NCBI GenBank assembly: GCA_001184205.1
Contig: LBMP01000008.1
Coordinates: 87,230-151,229 of the forward strand
Reading direction: 5' to 3'
Origin: Desulfocarbo indianensis
Lineage (GTDB): Bacteria > Desulfobacterota > Desulfarculia > Desulfarculales > Desulfarculaceae
DNA length: 64,000 bases
Shown: in pieces, positions 45,507 to 55,027 of the stretch
Numbering within the stretch: position 1 is the stretch's first letter
Layout of the letters: each line of letters begins with the position of its first letter
Program-made: the position numbers and the translations under genes
The notes under the pieces: generated by a model
Database searches by the model: none
What the model saw: only the letters and a program-made list of their open reading frames with translations
What the model was told of the DNA's origin: nothing

Positions 45507-45988
45507 ACGTCATTCGTTAGATATGGCGGTCGGCGCGGAGCCGGAGGGGAGTTTCTGCATATCTGCGTGGATGAACACGGAAGCCTGGCCTGCAGCCAAG
45601 TCATGCAGGACAAGGTGGCTGCTACGGCCACGGGCTTCCTGCTTCGAGCGTCCGATTGGCTGAATCGGCGCGGGGTCATGGTGCAATGGGTGATGACCGG
45701 CAACGGCAGCCACTATGTTTATGATCTGTTTCTGAAAGCTTGCCAATTCCTGGAAGCCAGGCATGTACGCACCAGACCCTACACCCCACGCACCAACGGC
45801 AAGGCCGAGCAATTCATACAAACAAGCCCTAAGGAGTTGGCCTACAAAAACACCTACGAAACCCCGGGGAAAGGACAGGGCGGCTGAGACCATGGCTGGA
45901 TTACTACAACCAGAACAGGCCCCACACCGCTCTCAAAGAGAAATCATCTGTCTCAAGACTGACGGGGTGTGAGCAACCTCCCTGCTAA
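45507..45988 (+). pseudogene. IS481-family transposase remnant
   Basis: The integrase-core part of an IS481/IS3-like transposase can be read as GAGGEFLHICVDEHGSLACS, MTGNGSHY, TRPYTPRTNGKAEQF and, after a one-base frameshift near 45870, PWLDYYNQNRPHTALK and PVSRLTG-like SVSRLTG. The N-terminal half is absent and the catalytic Asp of the TDNGS motif is Gly (TGNGS), so it is dead. No terminal inverted repeats were found. It sits next to the A+T-rich siderophore cluster and marks past transposition at its upstream border. Confidence 0.82.
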
Positions 45989-46189
45989 CAACAGCTAATG
46001 GGCCAGCCGCATCAAAACCGTTACAGTTTGGCTGGACTTGGCTGCTTAGGAACATGTAACCTAAGAGTCGCGCCCCCCGCGGGGCGGGGCCAAGTATGTG
46101 TAGATAAGAAAATAGCATGCAGATGTTTCACTAAATAGCGAAAAGGTGATCAACGCCACATCGCTAGCATTAAATTGTCGGAGAAGCAA

Positions 46190-46792
46190 ATGCAGGGTAA
46201 TCTAAACGATTCTTTTGAAGAATTCATCAAATGGCGAAAATCATATGAAACCTGTATTTTTTTGATCAATGAACAGCACAGGGAAATATTGCACTTCATT
46301 AATAAATGGTACAATACCATAAAAAGCAGCCATGAGGTAGGCGGCGTGGCTGAATTTGTAAAAGACAAATTCGATTTTTTGTTGAAGTTTTCAAAAGGAC
46401 ATTTGCGATTCGAATCTGAATTGTTGCGATTGCTCAAGGATGACTACGGCTTTGCCGCGCGAGAGTACGCCAGCCACATGGAAAAGCACCGCAACTTTTT
46501 AGAGACTTTTTTGGCTCCGTTAGTTCAACAAGTTAGTTCAAGCATCCAAGGCCGCGATGACATTGTCTTGGAAGAGATAGCCAAGTCAGGATTAATCGAC
46601 ACCGCTCGCTGGTGGTACAATCATATCCGGCAGCCAAGGCCGGGAGAAGAGCCAGGCCCCGATCAGATTTATAGGACCTACCTGGAGACGTTGCCCATAG
46701 AAACAAAGTTCGAAATCCTTAACCATATGTCCCTTTATATTGCGGTGCATTCCAACAAGTTCTGGTTGATCGACATAGAAGAAAAGCTTTAG
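46190..46792 (+). CDS. Bacteriohemerythrin-like protein
   Basis: A 200-residue protein with a hemerythrin-like four-helix bundle: WRKSYETCIFLINEQHREILHFIN, GHLRFESELL (His and Glu ligands), HMEKHRNFLETF and NHIRQ. Hemerythrins bind O2 at a di-iron centre and protect or sense in microaerobic conditions. The final Asp ligand normally five residues after the last His is replaced (Arg), so the metal site may be incomplete or altered. A 45-residue C-terminal extension (RTYLETLPIETKFEIL and onward) is beyond the usual domain. The ATG at 46190 follows GGAGAAG. Confidence 0.72.
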   Translation: MQGNLNDSFEEFIKWRKSYETCIFLINEQHREILHFINKWYNTIKSSHEVGGVAEFVKDKFDFLLKFSKGHLRFESELLRLLKDDYGFAAREYASHMEKHRNFLETFLAPLVQQVSSSIQGRDDIVLEEIAKSGLIDTARWWYNHIRQPRPGEEPGPDQIYRTYLETLPIETKFEILNHMSLYIAVHSNKFWLIDIEEKL

Positions 46793-47082
46793 GCGCGCCA
46801 GGTTTAAACTGCTTTTAATAGGGCGGTTATACAGATAACCGGCCGCCTGCAAGCAACCTCCAGACGGCATTCAGACAGGTTGCCGCGAGATGTTCGCATT
46901 TGACGGGCTTTGCCCGCCATTGTGCCGCCGGGGGCGAACGCAAGGCCGCGCCGGGCGGTTGGGGCCTATTCCGCAGCCAAAACCCAACGCTTCGAATCTG
47001 CTATATTTATATTTCATTGCCTGACCTGGGGTAATAAACTGACCTCAACGGGCGTTTTAAGGAGCGCTTTGAAGAGGTGCCC

Positions 47083-47958
47083 ATGTTTTTCAATGAGTTT
47101 TCTGATTTTTCCTTGCGCGGGTCTCATTTGAACAAGGGCGAGCGCTGCTGGTACGCCCATTTCAGAGTGGATAATGATTTCACCCGGTTGCTTCCCTTTA
47201 TGCTGCCCTTGAACCAGGAAGCGGTTCATTTTGACGACCCGGAGCAACTGAGCTTTAAAATGGGAGAGATTTACTGCTCGCTGTATCCTCCCGACACCGT
47301 GACGGCCAGGTTCTTCCTGGGGCGGGATGAAGCCGTGGCCTTTGCCCGCGGGTTGCTTGCGTTGTTGAATGACGTGCTTGAACGGAAAGCCCAAATCAAG
47401 CCATGCCACAGAAAACAGCGCAGGCTGCAGGTGCCGGAAATATTGAAGCTCTTGCCCCTGAGCAATTGCGGCGACTGCGGATTCAGCGCCTGCATGGCCT
47501 TTGCCGGCGCGGTGACCAGGCTGAAAACGCCCCTGACCGGCTGCCCGCATCTGCCCCAGCCCATCGGGACCAGGATACTCTATCCCGTGTACGACTCGGA
47601 AAACGATCTGGTGGCCACGGTGGAGGTCGATGCTGATTTGGCTAGTGATGCCGGTGTGATAGGCCATGACGGCTATGAAGCGCGGCCAGCCGGGGACGCC
47701 GAGTTGGACTCGCGCCCCTCTAAACCGCGCGGCCTCGGCCTGGAGGGAGAGCGGGAAGGGATAATTTTCAAGCTGTCCGGCCGCGAGACCGAGGTGATCC
47801 GGCTCATGGCCGAGGGTTTCACCAACCGGGAGATATCCCGCATCCTGAAAATCAGCCCCCACACCGTCAAGACCCACGTCATTCATATCTTCAATAAATT
47901 GGGCGTAAGCGACCGGACGCAGGCCTCGGTGTGGGCCGCGCGGAACCAATTGATCTGA
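47083..47958 (+). CDS. LuxR-type regulator fused to an Fe-S (PF04060-like) domain
   Basis: A 291-residue protein. The first 110 residues are uncharacterised. A four-cysteine cluster CX2CX4CX16C (Cys129, 132, 137, 154, within LSNCGDCGFSACMAF) matches the [4Fe-4S] domain of corrinoid/Fe-S proteins and RnfB. The C-terminal 65 residues are a LuxR/GerE helix-turn-helix (SGRETEVIRLMAEGFTNREISRILKISPHTVKTHVIHIFNKLGV). The fusion predicts redox- or oxygen-dependent DNA binding through the cluster. The ATG at 47083 follows GAGG. It sits between hemerythrin and CGGC genes, both likely redox- or metal-related. Target genes are unknown. Confidence 0.82.
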   Translation: MFFNEFSDFSLRGSHLNKGERCWYAHFRVDNDFTRLLPFMLPLNQEAVHFDDPEQLSFKMGEIYCSLYPPDTVTARFFLGRDEAVAFARGLLALLNDVLERKAQIKPCHRKQRRLQVPEILKLLPLSNCGDCGFSACMAFAGAVTRLKTPLTGCPHLPQPIGTRILYPVYDSENDLVATVEVDADLASDAGVIGHDGYEARPAGDAELDSRPSKPRGLGLEGEREGIIFKLSGRETEVIRLMAEGFTNREISRILKISPHTVKTHVIHIFNKLGVSDRTQASVWAARNQLI

Positions 47959-48070
47959 TAGCTCCCCAAAAACTAGCCATACGCCATATGGGGGATTTTT
48001 ATAAGTGAGCCAAGGGCTACCTTGGGTTATGAGCCTAAGCGCTTGTCATCATTAACCTCGGAGGTGTGCC

Positions 48071-48541
48071 GTGGCCCGCGTGGGAATTTTGTCTTGTTCC
48101 AATTGCACCCAGGATACCGCCTGCTCCATGAGCGCTTGCCTGCACGATCTGCGCAAGCACAGAGGCTTTTTCAGCCGTTATCCCCAGGACCAGCCCCTGG
48201 ATCTGGTGGGCGTCATCAACTGCGCCGGTTGCCCCACCCTGGCGGCGCCGGAAAAAATCATGAAAAAGGTGCGGGCGCTGGCCGCCTTCCGGCTGGACGC
48301 CCTGCATTTCACCTATTGCCTGGCCACCCTGTGCCCCTTCAGGGAGTCATATAAAAAGGCCATCGCCAAGGCCTACCCCGACCTGCCCATCGTGGAGGGC
48401 ACCCACACGCCCATAGACGCCGGCGAATTCAAGCGCGCCATGCGCGAGCTGCTCTGCCCCAGCCTGGCGGCGCCCAAGGCCATGACCGACCTGGTGAAGG
48501 GCGACTTGCCGGTGCCGGGCGAGCCCTTGAAATTCCATTGA
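48071..48541 (+). CDS. CGGC-domain protein
   Basis: A 156-residue protein with a GTG start supported by GGAGG at 6 bp. The N-terminal Cys motif (SCSNCTQDTACSMSAC), the central INCAGCPT (family CGGC motif) and ALHFTYCLATLCPF match the CGGC domain, thought to bind metal through conserved Cys/His. Members are common in anaerobes, often near regulators, but the function is unknown. It ends 60 bp before a perfect palindrome that separates it from the convergent exported protein. Confidence 0.82.
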   Translation: MARVGILSCSNCTQDTACSMSACLHDLRKHRGFFSRYPQDQPLDLVGVINCAGCPTLAAPEKIMKKVRALAAFRLDALHFTYCLATLCPFRESYKKAIAKAYPDLPIVEGTHTPIDAGEFKRAMRELLCPSLAAPKAMTDLVKGDLPVPGEPLKFH

Positions 48542-48601
48542 GACCAGCGCCGGCCCTGGGCGGCTCCCTTGGTTGCGGGGGTAAGGCGCGCTTAGATTAA
48601 C

Positions 48602-48647
48602 AATATGCGGGCCGCCATGATCGGCCGATCATGGCGGCCCGCATATT
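48602..48647. repeat. Perfect 46-bp palindrome (two 23-bp arms, no loop)
   Basis: The arm AATATGCGGGCCGCCATGAT plus CGG is followed immediately by its exact complement. It lies between two convergent genes, so a bidirectional terminator is the simplest reading, although neither side has a good T run. Perfect arms of this length are uncommon in bacterial DNA. Confidence 0.85.
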
Positions 48648-48686
48648 AAAATTAAGCTGGCGTATAAACGACTTTCAGGCGGTCGC

Positions 48687-49514
48687 TTAAGGAACCAGGT
48701 GCACCACCAGGGCATCGCTCCACTTTTGCGAAGCCGGTTTTTTCATGCGCATCTTCACTTCGAAATTGCCGTGCTTGAGGTCGATCAGCTTGAGGGCGAA
48801 ACCATTGTGCACCGGCAAGGTAAAGGCCTTCTGCATGGGAGTCGGCCCGCCCGGGGAAGGCCACAAAAGCTCCTTGACCGTCACTTCGACCTCCGGGCTG
48901 TCGTGGCTGGGGCTGGCAGGCGGCAGATAAACCTTGGCCTGCACCGTAAGCTGGGTGCCCTTGATTGTCTGATTGTTCTTGGGCATGAGTAGGTCCGGCG
49001 TGAGCTGGGATTCCACCTGGGCCAGCAACTGGGAGCGCTGATAAGGGGTCAGGAGGCTCGCCGTGAAAGGCCGGGGCTCGGGCCAGTCGGGCTTGGGCGC
49101 GGCGCTGCCGATTCTCTCGCATTGCGCGTCCTGGTTCAGCCAGGGGTCGTAATCGCATTTGCTTAAGCTGCTGGTCACGGTTTGAAACTGCTCGCCCTGG
49201 TAATGGCCAGCCGTTTCGGCGGCTACCTGGGGATAATCCCATTGGGCCCGCACCACGGTGGAGCCGGAGGAAGTCTTGGGAGGGCAGGCCAAGGACGGCG
49301 AGTTTGATTTGTATTCCAGGTACCCGCGGAACTCGTAGAAGATGGACTTGGGCCTCACCCTTTCCACCGTCATGGTTTCCAAATGATAAATCGGCGTGCA
49401 CTTGGGGTCGGCCTTGCCTTCGGTGTCCAAGGTCATGCCAAAGGCCGGCGGGCAAAGGCAGACCGTCAGACAGGCCGCCATGAGCCCGCTCAGGGTTAGA
49501 TTAGATATCTTCAT
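48687..49514 (-). CDS. Exported hypothetical protein
   Basis: A 275-residue protein of unknown family. The signal peptide is residues 1-26 (LTVCLCPPAFG). The mature part has several Cys (pairs in DPKCTPIYHL, LACPPKT, SKCDYDPW, QCERIG), likely forming periplasmic disulfides, and a C-terminal region with beta-rich segments (LTVQAKVYLPPA, EVEVTVKELL, FEVKMRMKKP). No known domain is recognised. The ATG at 49514 opens on the signal peptide, but no clear ribosome site precedes it. Downstream is the perfect palindrome. Confidence 0.6.
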   Translation of the reverse strand: MKISNLTLSGLMAACLTVCLCPPAFGMTLDTEGKADPKCTPIYHLETMTVERVRPKSIFYEFRGYLEYKSNSPSLACPPKTSSGSTVVRAQWDYPQVAAETAGHYQGEQFQTVTSSLSKCDYDPWLNQDAQCERIGSAAPKPDWPEPRPFTASLLTPYQRSQLLAQVESQLTPDLLMPKNNQTIKGTQLTVQAKVYLPPASPSHDSPEVEVTVKELLWPSPGGPTPMQKAFTLPVHNGFALKLIDLKHGNFEVKMRMKKPASQKWSDALVVHLVP

Positions 49515-49890
49515 GAATAGACAGGAAATTATCTGATACAACCTGGTGGACAAGGCTTTGTCCTTTTCTCCCCCAGGATGCGTCGTTATTGGTAGCGCTA
49601 GTGTTTGTATATAATTTGTATATAAAAAACTATAGGCTCGCTTCGGAAGTCCCGGCAAGACGAAAAGCTAATTAAAAGAAAGCCGATAGATTGGGACGAG
49701 TTGTTCGCCGGCGGGCGTCAAAAGCGGTTTGGCGGCGTTATGGCCCGGCCCGCGAACCTTTCCGAATCCGTCGTTCAGGGCGGTTTTTATAGCCGCCTAA
49801 AGCGGATTTCCATCTATTTTCGCTTGATTCCCGGCCCATGCAAGTTATGATTGATTTTTCCCTGGGATAGCCCAGGAGGAGCAGGCCGGC
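49515..49890. other. Intergenic region upstream of xerC with a short tandem repeat
   Basis: A+T-rich, with a perfect tandem 11-bp repeat TTTGTATATAA (49604-49614 and 49615-49625). It probably contains the promoter of the exported protein on the minus strand and of xerC on the plus strand. No gene is seen. Confidence 0.5.
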
Positions 49891-50862
49891 ATGGAGAGGG
49901 AGCTGAGCGATTTCGCCGAGTTCTTGAGCGAGGGCAAGGGCCGATCCGCCCACACGGTGGCGGCCTACTCGCGGGACGTGGGAGAATTCAGCCGTTTCCT
50001 CACGGGCCAGCGCCACATCAACGCCTGGGAGCAGGTGGGCGTGAATGATGTGCGCGCCTTTTTGGCCCAGGGGCTGAAAAGCTCGGCCAAGAGCACCATG
50101 GCCCGCAAGCTGGCCAGCCTGCGCGCTTTTTTCGCTTTTTTGCGGGAAAGGGGACTTAGCCCGGACCCCACCCAGCTGGTGAGGCCGCCCAAGCAGGAAA
50201 AAAAGCTGCCCCGGCGCCTTAGCGTGGACGAGGCATTTCACCTGGTGGAGGCCGAACGCCAAGCCAGCCGGGATTACGGCTCCCAGGAAAAGCGGCGGGC
50301 CCTGGAGCTGCGCGACCGGGCCCTGTGGGAGCTGATCTATTCCAGCGGGCTGCGGGTGCAGGAGGCGGGTGGCTTGGATTCGGACGACTTGAGGCTGGAT
50401 TTGGGCCTGGTGCATATCCGGCGGGGCAAGGGCTCCAAGGAAAGGGTGGTGCCGGTGGGCTCCCGGGCCGGCGAGGCCTTGCGGGCCTATCTGGACTGGC
50501 GGCCGCGTTTGCTGCCCGAGGAAGGGGAGGGCCGCCGGGAGCCGGCGCTGTTCTTGAACGCCAAGGGCAAGCGCCTGGGGCCGCGGGGCATGCAGACCCT
50601 GCTGGCCCAGCGCCTGGGCGGCCTGAGCGTGGGGCGCAAGATCAGCCCCCATTCCCTGCGCCACGCCATGGCCACCCATTTGCTGGAAGGTGGCGCGGAC
50701 CTTCGGTCGGTGCAGGAGATGCTGGGCCACGCCAGCCTCTCCACCACCCAGAAATACACGCATCTGACCATGGATCACTTGATGCGGGTTTACGACAAGG
50801 CCCACCCCAGGGCCGGTAAGAACGGGGCCGAGACTAAAAAGGAAGAAGCCAAGGAAGAGTAA
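49891..50862 (+). CDS. xerC: Tyrosine recombinase XerC (CodV type)
   Basis: A 323-residue site-specific recombinase. The N-terminal SAM-like core-binding domain (about 1-95: LSDFAEFLSEGKGRSAHTVAAYSRDV) and the catalytic domain are complete: Arg in SSGLRVQEA (about 155), His/Arg in HSLRH (about 253), GHASLS, and Tyr in TQKYTHL (about 288). XerC with XerD resolves chromosome dimers at dif. The gene precedes hslV by 33 bp, the same order as codV-codW-codX in Bacillus, which supports the XerC identity over a phage integrase. A Lys/Glu-rich C-terminal tail of about 20 residues is extra. Confidence 0.92.
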   Translation: MERELSDFAEFLSEGKGRSAHTVAAYSRDVGEFSRFLTGQRHINAWEQVGVNDVRAFLAQGLKSSAKSTMARKLASLRAFFAFLRERGLSPDPTQLVRPPKQEKKLPRRLSVDEAFHLVEAERQASRDYGSQEKRRALELRDRALWELIYSSGLRVQEAGGLDSDDLRLDLGLVHIRRGKGSKERVVPVGSRAGEALRAYLDWRPRLLPEEGEGRREPALFLNAKGKRLGPRGMQTLLAQRLGGLSVGRKISPHSLRHAMATHLLEGGADLRSVQEMLGHASLSTTQKYTHLTMDHLMRVYDKAHPRAGKNGAETKKEEAKEE

Positions 50863-50895
50863 TCGCGGGGAACTTACGCGAATCAAGAGAGGAAT

Positions 50896-51438
50896 ATGAC
50901 TGAAGCATACGAGATGCACGCCACCACGGTGATCGCCATCAAGCGGGGCGGCAAGCTGGTTATGGCCGCCGACGGCCAGGTGACCATGGGCTCCACCGTG
51001 GTCAAGGCCGGGGCCAAAAAGGTGCGCCGCCTGTACCACGACAAGGTGCTGGCCGGATTCGCCGGCGCCACGGCCGACGCCTTCACCCTGTTCGAGCGCC
51101 TGGAGGGAAAGCTGGAGGCCTACGCCGGCAACCTGCCCCGGGCGGCGGTGGAGCTGGCCAAGGACTGGCGCATGGATAAGAGCCTGCGCCGCCTGGAGGC
51201 CCTGCTTCTGGCCGCGGACAAGGAGCACCTCTTGCTGATCTCCGGCTCCGGCGACGTTATAGACCCGGAGGGCGAGGTGGCCGCCATCGGCTCGGGCGGG
51301 GCCTTTGCCCTGGCCGCGGCGCGGGCGCTGATGAAGCACAGCCAGCTTGCGCCCGAGGAGTTGGCCAGGGAGGCCATGGCCATCGCCGCCGAGATTTGCA
51401 TCTACACCAACCACAACATCGTGGTGGAGGAGTTGTAA
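50896..51438 (+). CDS. hslV: ATP-dependent protease subunit HslV
   Basis: A 180-residue proteasome-like peptidase. The catalytic N-terminal Thr of the mature form lies in [10 protein letters not shown], so a propeptide of about nine residues must be removed; enteric HslV has only the initiator Met. The motifs [31 protein letters not shown] and [15 protein letters not shown] are conserved. HslV forms two hexameric rings and works with the HslU unfoldase. A GAGG site precedes the ATG. hslU does not follow directly: a 361-bp insert with a gene fragment and REP-like hairpins separates the two. Confidence 0.93.
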   Translation: MTEAYEMHATTVIAIKRGGKLVMAADGQVTMGSTVVKAGAKKVRRLYHDKVLAGFAGATADAFTLFERLEGKLEAYAGNLPRAAVELAKDWRMDKSLRRLEALLLAADKEHLLLISGSGDVIDPEGEVAAIGSGGAFALAAARALMKHSQLAPEELAREAMAIAAEICIYTNHNIVVEEL

Positions 51439-51460
51439 TCAGGTCCTGCCATGGAGATCG

Positions 51461-51625
51461 TCTATGGACAGGCGCGCAAAGAGGACTGCGCGAAACATGG
51501 GGCTTGATTCTCTCAGCCTGATCGCTAAGGTGGACAATCAAGACGCGCTTGGGCTCTACCGCAAACAGGGTTTTAAAAAGGTGAAGGAAATACCGCTGCA
51601 AATTATTATTTTGTCGCGGGTCTAA
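51461..51625 (+). pseudogene. GNAT acetyltransferase C-terminal fragment
   Basis: About 55 residues of an acetyltransferase C-terminus (MGLDSLSLIAKVDNQDALG, LYRKQGFKKV and the final strand) with no N-terminal acetyl-CoA domain. The pattern VDNQDALGLYRKQGF is the typical last motif of RimI-like GNATs. It lies in the hslV-hslU gap and is probably a broken insertion rather than a working gene. Confidence 0.6.
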
Positions 51626-51629
51626 TATC

Positions 51630-51687
51630 CCGAAGCTTGCTTCGGTATGATTTGGTTCCCGCCGATACCCCTCAGCTTGCTGCGGGG
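51630..51687. repeat. REP-like hairpin pair between hslV and hslU
   Basis: CCGAAGCTTGCTTCGG (51630-51645, perfect 7-bp arms) and CCCCTCAGCTTGCTGCGGGG (51668-51687, one mismatch) share the AGCTTGCT core. Similar hairpins are dispersed repeats in many Desulfobacterota and Chlorobi genomes. Confidence 0.65.
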
Positions 51688-51799
51688 CGGTTCATTGAAC
51701 TGGCGCAGAACGGCGGCGATTCGATGCTGATGGAATGCAAACTGGCTTAAGGGCTGACTTGCCCTTTCTACTTCATAGAAGAACCTTAGAGAAAGCGAT

Positions 51800-53161
<1,362 letters not shown>

Positions 53162-53211
53162 TAAACAGCGGAAGCTATACCAAGCGTCCCAGCGGAAAAG
53201 GAGCTCAATAC

Positions 53212-53907
53212 ATGGCGGCGAGGTTCCAGCAACTCGGATCCTGGGTGGTCATCATCGCGTTGGCGTTGGCGGCCGGTTTGACCCTGACCTGCGGCCAGGC
53301 CTTGGCGGCGGACGAGGCGGGCAACAACTACTTCGCCCTGCGCGGCGGCCTGGGCAGCATCCAGGACGCCGAAGTCAAGGTCAAGGGCATCGACGGCCTC
53401 AAGCAGGATTTCAAGGACGCCCGCGGAGTGAGCCTGGCCTATGGCCGCCGCTTCCTGCCCTGGCTGCGCGCCGAACTGGAGGCGGGCTGGCTGGGCATGA
53501 AGGCCGACAAGGTGCGCTATCAGAATTATGAGCTGGACCTGGGCGACTACAGCGAGCAGCATTTTCTCTACGGCATGGTGAATGTGATCGTGGCCATGCC
53601 CAACGTCACGCCGGTGACGCCCTTTGTGGGAGCGGGCCTGGGCATGGCCGCCGCCAAGCTGAGCTACGACATAAAGCAGGACAACTACCATCTGGACTCG
53701 GACAGCGTGGACAACGTGCTGGCCTACCAGCTCATGGGCGGCGTGATATTCACTCCGGTCTCCAACCTGAGCCTGGAACTGCGGGGCCGCTACATGGGCT
53801 TCGGCGACCAGAGCCAGACCGAGAGCTTCGAAGGCATGGACATCACCATGGAGTTGGACAACACCAAGGTGTTCATGGTGGACTTGGGCGTGAGGATCAA
53901 TTTCTAG
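53212..53907 (+). CDS. Small outer-membrane beta-barrel protein
   Basis: A 231-residue exported barrel. The signal peptide (about 1-34, ALALAAGLTLTCGQALAA) is followed by an eight-strand-like OmpA/OmpW-type domain (NYFALRGGLGSIQDAEV, VTPFVGAGLGMAAAKLSY, LELRGRYMGFGDQ) ending in MVDLGVRINF with terminal Phe. The ATG at 53212 follows AAGGAG and removes an implausible N-terminal extension that overlaps hslU. Ligand and function are unknown. It precedes argB by 54 bp. Confidence 0.8.
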   Translation: MAARFQQLGSWVVIIALALAAGLTLTCGQALAADEAGNNYFALRGGLGSIQDAEVKVKGIDGLKQDFKDARGVSLAYGRRFLPWLRAELEAGWLGMKADKVRYQNYELDLGDYSEQHFLYGMVNVIVAMPNVTPVTPFVGAGLGMAAAKLSYDIKQDNYHLDSDSVDNVLAYQLMGGVIFTPVSNLSLELRGRYMGFGDQSQTESFEGMDITMELDNTKVFMVDLGVRINF

Positions 53908-53961
53908 GCCGGACTCCGTGCCCTGTTTTGTAAAACATCACCAAGGGGAGCCCATAAGGCA

Positions 53962-54846
53962 ATGAGCGACCAAGCCAGCTTCAGGGCCCAGACCCTCATC
54001 GAGGCGCTGCCCTACATCCAGCGTTTTTCCGGCCAGACCGTGGTCATCAAGTACGGCGGGGCGGCCATGAAGGACGAGGCCCTTAAAACCAGCTTCGCCC
54101 TCAACGTGATACTCCTGCGCGAGGTGGGCATCTACCCGGTGGTGGTGCACGGCGGCGGGCCCCAGATAGGCCGGCTTTTGGAGCGGCTCAATATCTCCTG
54201 CGAGTTCGTGGAGGGTATGCGGGTCACCAGCCCCGAGGTAATGGACGTGGTGCAGATGGTCTTGGTGGGCCAGGTGAACACCTCCATCGTGGGGCTCATC
54301 AATCAGCACGGCGGCAAGGCGGTGGGCATCAACGGCCACAGCGGGCTCCTCACCCAGGCCGAGAAGATGCAGGTCACCCGCCAGGCCAGTGAAGACCAGC
54401 CGCCGGAGATCATCGACGTGGGCCTGGTGGGCAAGGTGGTCAAGGTGAACCCCCAGGTGCTGCACGCCCTGGAGCACGGCCGCTTCATCCCCATCATCGC
54501 GCCGGTGGGGGTGGGGCCCGACGGCGAGAGCCTGAACATCAACGCCGATCTGGTGGCCTCGGCCATGGCCGCAGGCCTGCGGGCCTCCAAGCTGGTGCTT
54601 CTAACCGACACGCCGGGGGTGCTGGACGATAAGGGCGAGCTCATAACCGAGCTGACCCGGGCCAAGGCCCGCGAGCTGATGCAAAAGGGCGTGATAAAGG
54701 GCGGCATGATCCCCAAGGTGAACTGCTGCCTGGAGGCCCTGGAGGCGGGCGTGGAATCGGCGCACATAATCGACGGGCGGGTGCCCAACGCGCTTTTGTT
54801 GGAGATATTCACCGACAAGGGCGTGGGCACCATCTTGGAAGGCTAA
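53962..54846 (+). CDS. argB: Acetylglutamate kinase
   Basis: A 294-residue kinase phosphorylating N-acetylglutamate, the second step of arginine synthesis. The motifs VVIKYGGAAMKDEALK (about 30), VVVHGGGPQIGRLL and the ATP-region NINADLVASAMAAGLRASKLVLLTDTPGVL are standard. The N-terminus has the short helix (QTLIEALPYIQRFSGQ) of arginine-sensitive kinases, so feedback inhibition is likely. It opens the arg cluster; argC, argJ and argE are not in the window. Confidence 0.96.
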   Translation: MSDQASFRAQTLIEALPYIQRFSGQTVVIKYGGAAMKDEALKTSFALNVILLREVGIYPVVVHGGGPQIGRLLERLNISCEFVEGMRVTSPEVMDVVQMVLVGQVNTSIVGLINQHGGKAVGINGHSGLLTQAEKMQVTRQASEDQPPEIIDVGLVGKVVKVNPQVLHALEHGRFIPIIAPVGVGPDGESLNINADLVASAMAAGLRASKLVLLTDTPGVLDDKGELITELTRAKARELMQKGVIKGGMIPKVNCCLEALEAGVESAHIIDGRVPNALLLEIFTDKGVGTILEG

Positions 54847-55027
54847 CGCCGCGCGGCAGAGGGGCTTTACCAAAAGCGGGCGCATACGGCGCGGCTACGA
54901 TTTTTCAAGCGAGGACGCAACAGGTGTTGCCTGGGCGGGAACTCACGAAGCGGAAAGCTAAACGACGAACCTGGTCCGGAGGTTCGTTGACGCATCATCA
55001 TTTTCTTTCAACAGCGAGGGGATTGAA

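Noticed and set aside
48602..48647. The perfect palindrome as a dif or phage attachment site
   Set aside because: It does not have the 28-bp Xer site layout with a 6-bp centre, and xerC proximity alone is not evidence.
49738..51414. A 558-codon open frame on the minus strand across xerC and hslV
   Set aside because: It is antisense to two well-supported genes, rich in Gly/Gln/His/Leu from G+C-rich third-position bias, and has no domain or ribosome site.
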